A stretch of 12,526 nt of DNA from Candidatus Aerophobota bacterium. Its GTDB lineage: Bacteria; Aerophobota; Aerophobia; Aerophobales; AE-B3A. Below the pieces are notes generated by a model. The model saw only the letters and a program-made list of their open reading frames with translations. It ran no database searches and was not told the DNA's origin. The position numbers and the translations under genes are program-made. Where the stretch lies: assembly GCA_030616535.1 (NCBI GenBank), contig JAUWXE010000023.1, positions 1-12,526 of the forward strand, given 5' to 3'. Shown in pieces: positions 6,733 to 12,526 of the stretch (position 1 is the stretch's first letter; the number at the start of each line of letters is the position of its first letter).

Positions 6733-6761
6733 TTGACAATTCACTCCTTTTCATGATAGAC
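6733..6761 (+). promoter_or_regulatory. Possible weak internal promoter ahead of GlmU-like copy 2
   Basis: The 164-nt gap between the ACP and the second GlmU-like gene is the longest in the plus-strand run. It contains a perfect -35 TTGACA (6733-6738), but only a poor -10 (GATAGA or ATAGAC around 6755-6761) at 16-17 nt. The rest of the gap shows no hairpin or gene. Offered as a weak candidate only. Confidence 0.2.
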
Positions 6762-6871
6762 TTACCTAGAATCCTCACCTATGCATTTCAAATTTAGACT
6801 TAAATAAGTAAACAGTTAAGAATTTGAGACAAAAAACTAAGCCGGTAGCAGAAAAGATAAGGGGAAAAACT

Positions 6872-6876
6872 GGAGG
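6872..6876 (+). promoter_or_regulatory. Ribosome binding site fixing the start of GlmU-like copy 2
   Basis: GGAGG lies about 10 nt before ATG 6887. The open frame extends upstream to TTG 6824, but that start has no such site, and the extra 21 residues are lysine-rich and absent from the paralogue. ATG 6887 is therefore preferred. Confidence 0.65.
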
Positions 6877-6886
6877 CAGAGAAAAG

Positions 6887-8134
6887 ATGACCAGAGCTTT
6901 ATGTATCTTTGAAGATAGGAAAGTGGAAAATTTTTATCCCCTTGCCCTGACCAGACCAGTATATGACCTAAGATGTGGAATTAGCACTTTGTGGGAGAAG
7001 ATCAGTCGGATCTCGCAGGATAATTTGCATCTTCTCTGCAGGAAGCATCTCTCCAGGGTTACCTCGCAGAGGATAAAGAAGACCAGAGTTAATCAACTGG
7101 AGAACCTAAATGACGAGGGTCTCCTCTTTGTTAATGGAAGGTTGCTTTTCCTTGAGGAGGAAATAGCTTTGGAGGGGGAGGAGGAGATAGGTATTCAGGG
7201 GCAAGACATTGTCTACGCCCGGCTGAACAAAGATATTTTAAGGAAACTTTCCTTTGGGTCAGCGGAGAAAATTGAGGAGACTCTGGCTCAGGCAAAACAG
7301 ATGGTTAAAGTAGAAGAAGTTGAGGTTAAGCTGCTAGAATATCCCTGGGATCTGATAAGGCTTAATGGTGAGGCCATAAGGACTGATTTTAAGCTAAAGG
7401 GAAAAAGTGGTATAGAGGGTAGTGTGGATAAAGGTGCTTACCTCATTAACGCTTCTCAAATTTACATAGGGAAAAGATCGAGAATAGAGCCAGGGGTGGT
7501 GCTAAATGCCGAAGACGGGCCCATTTATATTGGGGAAGAAGTAAAGATTCGCCCTCCCACCGTTATTGACGGACCCTCCTATATTGGAAAAGGAACCATA
7601 ATAGATGGAGCGAAAATAAGAGAGGGATGCAGTGTCGGGCCTGTATGTAGGATGGCCGGGGAGATTGAAAAGTCAATCTTTTATGCCTATAGCAATAAGC
7701 ACCATGATGGCTTTATCGGACACTCCTATGTGGGGGAGTGGGTAAACTTGGCCGCCTTAACTACCACAAGTGACCTTAAGACCACCTACGGCAAAGTAAA
7801 AGTGCACCTTAGCGTTGGGGCAGTCGATACGGGGGAGATTAAGACAGGCTCATTTATTGGAGATCACACCAAGACAGGTATAGGAACTCTCCTTGAAGCA
7901 GGCTGTGTAATTGGGGCAGCCTGCAGTATCTTTGGAGGAGGTACCACTCCTAAGTTTATTCCTTCCTTTAGCTGGGGAGGCGAGGCCGGATTTGTGGAAA
8001 ACAGGCTCGATAAAGTGATTGAAGTGGCCAGGCTGGTAATGGAGCGTCGGGGAGTAAAGCAGACAGAAGCAGATAGGGATCTATTAAAGAAGGTATACGA
8101 GCTTACGGCCAAGGAGCGTAGGAAGAGAAAGTGA
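6887..8134 (+). CDS. GlmU-like bifunctional sugar nucleotidyltransferase/acyltransferase, copy 2
   Basis: This 415-aa protein is colinear with copy 1. It starts MTRALCIFEDRKVENFYPLA followed by LTRPVYDLRCG, has LFVNGRLLF and a YPWDLI segment near residue 165, then a left-handed beta-helix (about 180-350) with GPSYIGKGTIIDGAKI and the conserved block GFIGHSYVGEWVNLAAL. The beta-helix is the best conserved part between copies. Differences cluster around the transferase site: KHHDGF against KPHEGF, and LTTTSDL against LCTNSDL. The C-terminal helix (EVARLVMERRGV, with ELTAKERRKRK at the end) also corresponds. It probably belongs to the same alternative GlmU family. The two may have split nucleotidyl and acyl functions or use different sugars; sequence alone does not decide. 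Confidence 0.85.
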   Translation: MTRALCIFEDRKVENFYPLALTRPVYDLRCGISTLWEKISRISQDNLHLLCRKHLSRVTSQRIKKTRVNQLENLNDEGLLFVNGRLLFLEEEIALEGEEEIGIQGQDIVYARLNKDILRKLSFGSAEKIEETLAQAKQMVKVEEVEVKLLEYPWDLIRLNGEAIRTDFKLKGKSGIEGSVDKGAYLINASQIYIGKRSRIEPGVVLNAEDGPIYIGEEVKIRPPTVIDGPSYIGKGTIIDGAKIREGCSVGPVCRMAGEIEKSIFYAYSNKHHDGFIGHSYVGEWVNLAALTTTSDLKTTYGKVKVHLSVGAVDTGEIKTGSFIGDHTKTGIGTLLEAGCVIGAACSIFGGGTTPKFIPSFSWGGEAGFVENRLDKVIEVARLVMERRGVKQTEADRDLLKKVYELTAKERRKRK

Positions 8135-8247
8135 TAGATACAGCAAGAAAACATGGAGTATACCCTCTGAACTCTGAGATGGTAAAAAGATACAAGACCC
8201 ATAATTACATTACCAAGTTTGGAGGGTGAAGCTTAAGGGAGGGATTA

Positions 8248-9105
8248 ATGAAAAAAAGTATTAGTTACTGGTCTTTTCCCGGGGGGGTGGAAGGCAAGTC
8301 CAAACTTGACCTTAGGGGTTGTATGAAGAAGGCTAAGGAGGCAGGTTTTGAGGGCGTAGAGCTGGCGGTGGCTGAGGTCGGCGAGCTAACTCTTAACTCC
8401 ACCAGACAGGATATAAAAAAAATAGTTCAGGCATCTAAAGATGTGGGAATTGAGTTAAGTAGTCTAGCTACAGGCCTGCTTTGGAACTATTCTCTTACCA
8501 GTTCTGATGATAAAACAAGAGAGAAGGCTAAGGATATTGTGAGGAGAATGTTGGAGCTCGCTTCCTATTTGGGTGTGGATGCGGTCCTGGTGATCCCCGG
8601 CACAGTGGATGTCTTCTTTAAACCGAATGCAGAAGTTGTACCCTATCATCTTGCCTATGAAAGATCGCTGGATGCTCTTAAGGAATGTGTTCCCACGGCT
8701 GAAAGATATAAAGTCTCTATGGGTATTGAAAATGTTTGGAACAAATTCTTACTCTCTCCTCTGGAAATGAGGGACTTTATTGATAAAATTGGATCTCCTT
8801 ATCTGGGTGCCTATTTTGATGTGGGAAACAGCCTCCTTACTGGTTATCCTGAACACTGGATCAGGGTCCTGGGAAAGAGAATAAAAAAGGTCCATATTAA
8901 GGATTTCAAGACAGCCGTAGGAAATGTTAATGGTTTCGTTGATCTCCTGGAAGGGGATGTTAACTGGGCTGAGGTTATGAAGGCTCTTGAGGAAATAGGC
9001 TACCATGGCTGGCTAACTGCGGAAATCCTTCCTCCTTATTCACAGCATCCGGAGGCTCTTCTTTACAATACCTCCAAAAGCATGGATTTCATCCTGAGTA
9101 GATAA
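8248..9105 (+). CDS. Sugar phosphate isomerase/epimerase (xylose isomerase-like TIM barrel)
   Basis: The 285-aa protein has the AP-endonuclease-2/xylose-isomerase-like barrel. The four metal ligands of the tagatose 3-epimerase type can be placed in order: E161 in MGIENVW, D191 in AYFDVGN, H216 in KKVHIKDF and E259 in LTAEILPP. It is expected to isomerise or epimerise a ketose or keto-sugar (phosphate) with a divalent metal; the substrate cannot be named. AAGGGAGGG (8235-8243) supports the ATG. The 113-nt gap from the previous gene holds no supported gene or terminator. The Gfo/Idh oxidoreductase that follows is a frequent partner of these epimerases in inositol- and keto-sugar-type pathways, so the two may act consecutively. 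IolE, IolI, hydroxypyruvate isomerase or UlaE-type functions are all possible. Confidence 0.88.
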   Translation: MKKSISYWSFPGGVEGKSKLDLRGCMKKAKEAGFEGVELAVAEVGELTLNSTRQDIKKIVQASKDVGIELSSLATGLLWNYSLTSSDDKTREKAKDIVRRMLELASYLGVDAVLVIPGTVDVFFKPNAEVVPYHLAYERSLDALKECVPTAERYKVSMGIENVWNKFLLSPLEMRDFIDKIGSPYLGAYFDVGNSLLTGYPEHWIRVLGKRIKKVHIKDFKTAVGNVNGFVDLLEGDVNWAEVMKALEEIGYHGWLTAEILPPYSQHPEALLYNTSKSMDFILSR

Positions 9106-9119
9106 ATAAAAGTCTTAAA

Positions 9120-9142
9120 ACCAAATCTTGTGTCTATTTGGT
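9120..9142. repeat. Short inverted repeat between epimerase and oxidoreductase genes
   Basis: ACCAAAT (9120-9126), a 9-nt spacer and ATTTGGT (9136-9142) form a perfect 7-bp inverted repeat. No T-run follows, so it is not a standard terminator. It may be an RNA hairpin affecting stability or a protein-binding site, and could also be chance in AT-rich DNA. Confidence 0.35.
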
Positions 9143-9165
9143 AGTGTCAAAAATTGTCTATTTTC

Positions 9166-9174
9166 AAAGGAGGG
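9166..9174 (+). promoter_or_regulatory. Ribosome binding site fixing the oxidoreductase start
   Basis: AAAGGAGGG lies 4 nt before ATG 9179. It sets the start of the oxidoreductase. A longer frame back to 9128 would add 17 nonfamily residues ahead of the Rossmann strand. Confidence 0.7.
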
Positions 9175-9178
9175 AAAG

Positions 9179-10216
9179 ATGGTTAAAGTTGGAATCTTAG
9201 GAGCCGGGTTTATGGGAGGTATGCATGCTGAGGTCTATGGTAATCTACCTAATGCCGAGCTGGTAGCCGTAGCTGATAGAGATCTGGATAAGGCCGGGAA
9301 ACTAGTTGACAGACACCGAGCCACTGCTTATTCAAGCGCTGAGGACTTGTTGGATCAAGAAAAGGTCGACGTGGTGGATATATGCCTGCCAACTTTTTTA
9401 CACAAGGAATATGCGGTCAAGGCTGCCCGAGAAGGTAAGCATATCCTATGCGAAAAACCCATAGCCTTAACCACCGAAGATGCTGATGAAATGATAGATA
9501 CCGCAGAAAAGGCAAAAGTGAAGTTCATGATTGGTCAGGTAATTCGTTTCTGGCCGGAATATATTAAGCTAAAAGAGATTTACGACAGTGGCAAATTGGG
9601 GAAACTTCTTAACATAACTTGTATCAGGCTCAGTCCTACCCCTGACTGGGCTTGGGATAGTTGGCTTACCGACCCTAAACGTAGTGGTGGAGCTTTGCTA
9701 GACCTACATATCCATGACACTGATTATCTTTTGTATCTTCTAGGAAAACCTCTTTCCCTGATTTGCTACGCCTCAAGCCATTCTCTTCCCTACGGCCATG
9801 TATTTACTACCTTCACTTTCGCTGATAACGTGATAGCCTTTGCCGAGGGAGGTTGGGATATGCCGGAGAATTTTCCTTTCACCATGGCCTACACTGCCTT
9901 ATTTGAAAAAGGAGTGGTGGAATTTAACTCCCGAGCCGAGAAGACCTTAGCTATTTACGAATCAGGCCGGAAAGTGGAGTATCCGGAGGTTCAGCAAGAG
10001 CTTGTCCCATCCGCAAATACAGAGGGAAACATTGCTCAATTAGGAGGATATTTTTCCGAAATAAAATACTTTGTCGATAGCGTGGAAAATGACCAAGAAC
10101 CTGCTCAAGCCACTGCCCGGGCAGCGAGATATTCGCTCGAGATAGTCCTTGCCGAAAAAGATTCGGCAGAAACTGGTAAAATAATTAAAATAGGTAAGAG
10201 ATTCAACAATAGCTAG
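9179..10216 (+). CDS. Gfo/Idh/MocA-family NAD(P)-dependent oxidoreductase
   Basis: The 345-aa protein opens directly with a Rossmann nucleotide-binding motif, MVKVGILGAGFMGGMHAEVY (GAGFMG), as expected. VVDICLPTFLHKEYAVKAA and the family hallmark CEKPIAL (EKP 92-94) complete the N-terminal domain. The C-terminal alpha/beta domain contains GGALLDLHIHDTDYLLYLLG, placing the conserved Asp (D175) and catalytic-type His (H179). It should oxidise or reduce a hydroxyl of a sugar, inositol or sugar derivative using NAD(P). It probably works with the preceding epimerase, whose gene ends 73 nt upstream. The nearest named relatives by motif are inositol 2-dehydrogenase-like proteins, but substrate assignment would be a guess. 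Confidence 0.92.
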   Translation: MVKVGILGAGFMGGMHAEVYGNLPNAELVAVADRDLDKAGKLVDRHRATAYSSAEDLLDQEKVDVVDICLPTFLHKEYAVKAAREGKHILCEKPIALTTEDADEMIDTAEKAKVKFMIGQVIRFWPEYIKLKEIYDSGKLGKLLNITCIRLSPTPDWAWDSWLTDPKRSGGALLDLHIHDTDYLLYLLGKPLSLICYASSHSLPYGHVFTTFTFADNVIAFAEGGWDMPENFPFTMAYTALFEKGVVEFNSRAEKTLAIYESGRKVEYPEVQQELVPSANTEGNIAQLGGYFSEIKYFVDSVENDQEPAQATARAARYSLEIVLAEKDSAETGKIIKIGKRFNNS

Positions 10217-10229
10217 CAAGCTTGGGGAA

Positions 10230-11243
10230 ATGAAATATCAACAATTCTTAAGGGAGCTGGAGGCCGAAAGGATTGCTCCAGCCTATCTTTTTGAGGGAGA
10301 AGAGGATTATTTAAAGCAAGAAGCTCTAAAAAAACTTAAAGAAAGGATAATCCTTCCCGATTATGAGGATTTCAACTATGAGAAGCTTTCTGCTCTTAAT
10401 GTGGATGCTGTCCAGATAATAGAGTCGGTCTCTACTCTTCCCTTTAAAGGAAAGTATCGTCTGGTGGTAGTGGATGCGGTAGACAAATGGTCCGAAAAGG
10501 ATCAAAGAACCCTGGCCAGCTATTTAGAAAACACAGTGAAGAGTAGCTGCCTGGTTTGCCTCACCGGAAAATTTGACCGAAGAAGAAAACTATACCAGGA
10601 ACTTCAAAAAAATGGTAAGACCGTCTCTTTTTATCCCTTATGGGATGAGGAAATCATAGATTGGATTCAAGAGAGGATTGAAAAAGAGGGAAAAGAAATT
10701 GACCCCGAGGCCTTAATTTATCTTAGAGAAAGAATAGGAAATGACCTTCAAAACTTAAACCAGGAGATAGAAAAGCTGATCATCTTCACCCATCCGGCAC
10801 GAATAATAAAGAAGGAAGACGTAGAAAAAGTAGCCGGAGAAGGAAAGGGGCTGGGAGTATTTGACTTGATGGGTGCCATAAGAGAAAAAGATCTTGCCAG
10901 AACCCTTACTATCCTCTCTCAGCTTCTGGAAAGAGGAGAAAAACCTTCAAGAATCCATTCCCTGATTGTCCATGAGGTGCGCAGTTTACTCCGAATTAAA
11001 GGGAGAAAGAGGAAGCTTTCTCCTCAGGAGGTATGCTCTATTATTTTTGGACCGAGAAACTATTATCCTAGATTTTATACTGACCTTGCCAATCATTATC
11101 TTCAGGCAGCTAAGAAGTTTAGCCTCTCCGAGTTAATTAGTGACTATGAAGATTTAGTTGAGACGGAGGCATCAATCAAAACCGGAAGGGAAGAGCCAGA
11201 GGTAGCCCTCCAGAGGATGGTGGTGAATCTTCTAGCTCCATGA
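10230..11243 (+). CDS. holA: DNA polymerase III delta subunit
   Basis: The 337-aa protein matches HolA: the N-terminal YLFEGEEDYLKQEALKKLKE opening, a RLVVVDAVDKW segment, DEEIIDWIQERIEKEGKEID in the middle domain, GNDLQNLNQEIEKLIIF, and the C-terminal clamp-loader collar (about residues 205-335) with FDLMGAIREKDLARTL. Delta opens the beta sliding clamp as part of the clamp loader. It has the AAA+ fold but, as usual for delta, no Walker A motif. It starts 13 nt after the oxidoreductase stop with only a weak GGGG-type binding site and is probably cotranscribed or translationally dependent. A replication gene here looks like a boundary between the sugar genes and housekeeping genes. It converges on folD. 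Confidence 0.93.
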   Translation: MKYQQFLRELEAERIAPAYLFEGEEDYLKQEALKKLKERIILPDYEDFNYEKLSALNVDAVQIIESVSTLPFKGKYRLVVVDAVDKWSEKDQRTLASYLENTVKSSCLVCLTGKFDRRRKLYQELQKNGKTVSFYPLWDEEIIDWIQERIEKEGKEIDPEALIYLRERIGNDLQNLNQEIEKLIIFTHPARIIKKEDVEKVAGEGKGLGVFDLMGAIREKDLARTLTILSQLLERGEKPSRIHSLIVHEVRSLLRIKGRKRKLSPQEVCSIIFGPRNYYPRFYTDLANHYLQAAKKFSLSELISDYEDLVETEASIKTGREEPEVALQRMVVNLLAP

Positions 11244-11261
11244 GGTTGGAAGACCAATTTT
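11244..11261 (+). terminator. Weak candidate terminator after holA
   Basis: The 29-nt gap between convergent holA and folD has GGTTGG, AAGA, CCAA followed by TTTT. The stem is short and needs G-T pairs to extend past four base pairs, so it is weak. The location, between convergent genes, is where a terminator would be expected. Confidence 0.3.
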
Positions 11262-11272
11262 GTAGTTAGAGT

Positions 11273-12130
11273 TTATTTTGCCTGTAGCTTTGCTGCCTCT
11301 ACTGTATTTTTGAGCAACATAGCGGTGGTCACGGGGCCAACTCCTCCCGGAACCGGGGTTATAAAGGAGGCCCTTTCTTTAGCTACCTCAAATTCAACAT
11401 CTCCCACAATTTTTCCTTCCACTCTATTGATCCCCACATCAATAACTATGGCTCCTTCCTTCACCCATTCCCCTTTAATTAAGTTAGCTTTTCCCACGGC
11501 TACAATAAGGATCTCAGCCTTTCTGACATATTCAGGAAGAGTTCCCCTTTCTCCCGTGGCAATATGACAGATACTGGTGGTGACGAATTTATCTAGCAAG
11601 AGAAGAGCGGTTGGTTTACCTACAATATCGCTATGTCCCACCATGACAGCCTCTTTACCATAGAGCTTTACTCCGGTTGACTTGATTAGCTCCATTACAG
11701 CCATAGCGGTGCAAGGTCCCAGGGTTGGTCTAGCATAGACTACCATTCCCATGTTAGCCGGAGAGACTCCTTCGGCATCTTTTTGGGGGTTGATCATCCT
11801 TTGCAGTCCTCGTCCGTCAATATGGGAAGGTAGAGGCATCTGCAAGATTATCCCGCTCACCTTTTTGTCCTCGTTGAGGCGCTTAATGAAATCCTCTAGC
11901 TCCTTCTGGGAAACATCCTCTTTAAACTGGTGCAGGTTATACTCAATCCCTATTTTTTCACAGGACTTTTTCTGAGAACGAACATAAACTTTGGTTCCCG
12001 GATCTTCTCCTACTTGAATCGAGGATAGGCAAGGACTAACACCTTTTTCCTTTAGCATCTTAATTTCTTGGGCCAATTTTTCCTTTATTTCGCTAGCAAT
12101 TTTTTTTCCATCTATAAGAGTTGCGGTCAT
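11273..12130 (-). CDS. folD: FolD: methylenetetrahydrofolate dehydrogenase / methenyl-THF cyclohydrolase (divergent active site)
   Basis: The 285-aa protein has normal FolD length and both domains: MTATLIDGKKIASEIKEKL at the start, IILQMPLPSHID with Q97, INPQKDAEGVSPANMG, a Rossmann part with VGHSDIVGKP, and the hallmark PVPGGVGPVTTAMLLKNT near the end. It would act in one-carbon metabolism between formyl- and methylene-THF. Key sites differ from the E. coli and human enzymes. The catalytic Lys of Y-x-x-x-K is Gln (Y49, Q53). The second Asp of KDxDG is Glu (E120). The Arg of GRS is His (H166), and CHS reads CHI. Dehydrogenase function seems likely, but cyclohydrolase activity and NADP preference are doubtful. 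ATG 12130 is chosen because AAGGAGG lies 5 nt upstream. fhs is 17 nt upstream. Confidence 0.93.
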   Translation of the reverse strand: MTATLIDGKKIASEIKEKLAQEIKMLKEKGVSPCLSSIQVGEDPGTKVYVRSQKKSCEKIGIEYNLHQFKEDVSQKELEDFIKRLNEDKKVSGIILQMPLPSHIDGRGLQRMINPQKDAEGVSPANMGMVVYARPTLGPCTAMAVMELIKSTGVKLYGKEAVMVGHSDIVGKPTALLLLDKFVTTSICHIATGERGTLPEYVRKAEILIVAVGKANLIKGEWVKEGAIVIDVGINRVEGKIVGDVEFEVAKERASFITPVPGGVGPVTTAMLLKNTVEAAKLQAK

Positions 12131-12135
12131 CTTAG

Positions 12136-12142
12136 CCTCCTT
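12136..12142 (-). promoter_or_regulatory. Ribosome binding site fixing the folD start
   Basis: On the minus strand AAGGAGG lies 5 nt before ATG 12130-12128, inside the fhs-folD gap. A TTG seven codons earlier is in frame but would include this site within the coding region, so it is rejected as the start. Confidence 0.7.
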
Positions 12143-12147
12143 GAGGT

Positions 12148-12526
12148 TCAAAATAATCCCACGGTGTTTCCGGCCTCATCAATATCCACATCAACAGCGG
12201 CGGGTCGGGAGGGAAGTCCGGGCATAGTAGGGAAGACACCACAGAGAGGATAGAGAAAGCCAGCTCCCACCGAGGCCCTAATATCTCTAACCGCCAGATT
12301 ATAATTCTTGGGTACCCCCTTCCACTCGGGATTATGAGAAAGGGAAAGATGAGTCTTGGCCATGTTGATGCAGAGCTTGTCATATCCAAGACCGGTATAG
12401 AGCTTGATCCTCTGATTAGCCAGAGGAGCATAATCTACCCCATCAGCTCCGTAGATTTTGGTAGCTATAGTTTCGATCTTTTCTTCGATCGATATATCAT
12501 CAGGATAAAGAAAATGGAAATTGTTG
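12148..12526 (-). CDS. fhs: Formate-tetrahydrofolate ligase, C-terminal 125 residues (cut by window edge)
   Basis: The frame enters from the right edge and ends at TGA 12150-12148. The visible part carries the C-terminal signature of FTHFS: IATKIYGADGVDYAPLANQR, GYDKLCINMAKTHLSLSHNP, WKGVPKNYNLAVRDIRASVG, GFLYPLCGVFPTMPGLPSRP and ending in DIDEAGNTVGLF. FTHFS is about 550-560 aa, so roughly the last quarter is seen, with no frameshift. It makes 10-formyl-THF from formate, THF and ATP. With folD 17 nt downstream this forms a typical one-carbon operon, used in the methyl branch of the Wood-Ljungdahl pathway in acetogens and for purine and serine/glycine metabolism in others. This window does not decide between these. 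Confidence 0.96.
   Translation of the reverse strand, partial: NNFHFLYPDDISIEEKIETIATKIYGADGVDYAPLANQRIKLYTGLGYDKLCINMAKTHLSLSHNPEWKGVPKNYNLAVRDIRASVGAGFLYPLCGVFPTMPGLPSRPAAVDVDIDEAGNTVGLF

Noticed and set aside
6824..6886. A TTG start giving GlmU-like copy 2 an extra 21 residues
   Set aside because: The extension is lysine-rich, absent from the paralogue and lacks a ribosome binding site, whereas ATG 6887 has GGAGG at a suitable distance.
8179..8229. A 16-residue open frame (ATG 8179 to TGA 8229) in the gap before the epimerase gene
   Set aside because: It has no ribosome binding site, no recognisable sequence and is no longer than expected by chance.
11310..12253. Plus-strand open frames across the folD region
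   Set aside because: They are antisense shadows of folD, which has clear family motifs throughout; none has a ribosome binding site or recognisable protein.
1..12526. CRISPR array, tRNA, rRNA, insertion sequence or phage genes
   Set aside because: No regularly spaced repeats, RNA gene signatures, transposase motifs or phage proteins were seen on either strand.

Overview
The window is a gene-dense, AT-leaning bacterial segment. By eye the GC is in the low-to-mid 40s percent. Most genes have strong GGAGG-type ribosome binding sites, and GTG starts occur. There is no rRNA, tRNA, CRISPR array or transposase. The alternative GlmU type (typical of Bacteroidota and some other non-proteobacterial and candidate lineages), the acetate-forming Pta/Ack pair and the Fhs/FolD pair fit an anaerobic, probably fermentative or acetogenic bacterium, perhaps from an uncultivated phylum. 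That placement is inference; the sequence does not settle the taxon.

Layout. Positions 1-81 (minus) hold the first 27 codons of an exported or membrane protein that runs off the left edge. Positions 82-461 are a divergent intergenic region with a long imperfect inverted repeat and the promoter/operator of a HutC-type GntR regulator (462-1217). From about 1295 to 11243 all genes are on the plus strand: a TIM-barrel amidohydrolase, glucosamine-6-phosphate deaminase (nagB), phosphate acetyltransferase (pta), acetate kinase (ackA), a GlmU-like sugar nucleotidyltransferase/acyltransferase, an acyl carrier protein, a second GlmU-like paralogue, a sugar phosphate isomerase/epimerase, a Gfo/Idh/MocA oxidoreductase and holA (DNA polymerase III delta). 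Converging on holA from the right are folD and the 3' end of fhs (formate-THF ligase), both on the minus strand.

How the genes may work together. The same operator half-sites (TGGTAT, 6 bp, ATACCA-like) lie over the gntR promoter and in front of the amidohydrolase-nagB-pta-ackA run. This points to a NagR-like, autoregulated circuit responding to an amino-sugar phosphate. NagB would feed the sugar into glycolysis, and Pta/Ack would interconvert acetyl-CoA and acetate with ATP. The two GlmU-like proteins would act on the anabolic side, making nucleotide-activated amino sugars. The ACP between them raises the possibility that one transfers an acyl group from acyl-ACP rather than acetyl-CoA.

The most notable observations are the GlmU-like/ACP/GlmU-like module, a FolD whose canonical catalytic lysine is glutamine with further changes in the active site and cofactor pocket, the paired operators, an amidohydrolase whose best start is a non-canonical ATA, and the structured inverted repeat near the left edge.
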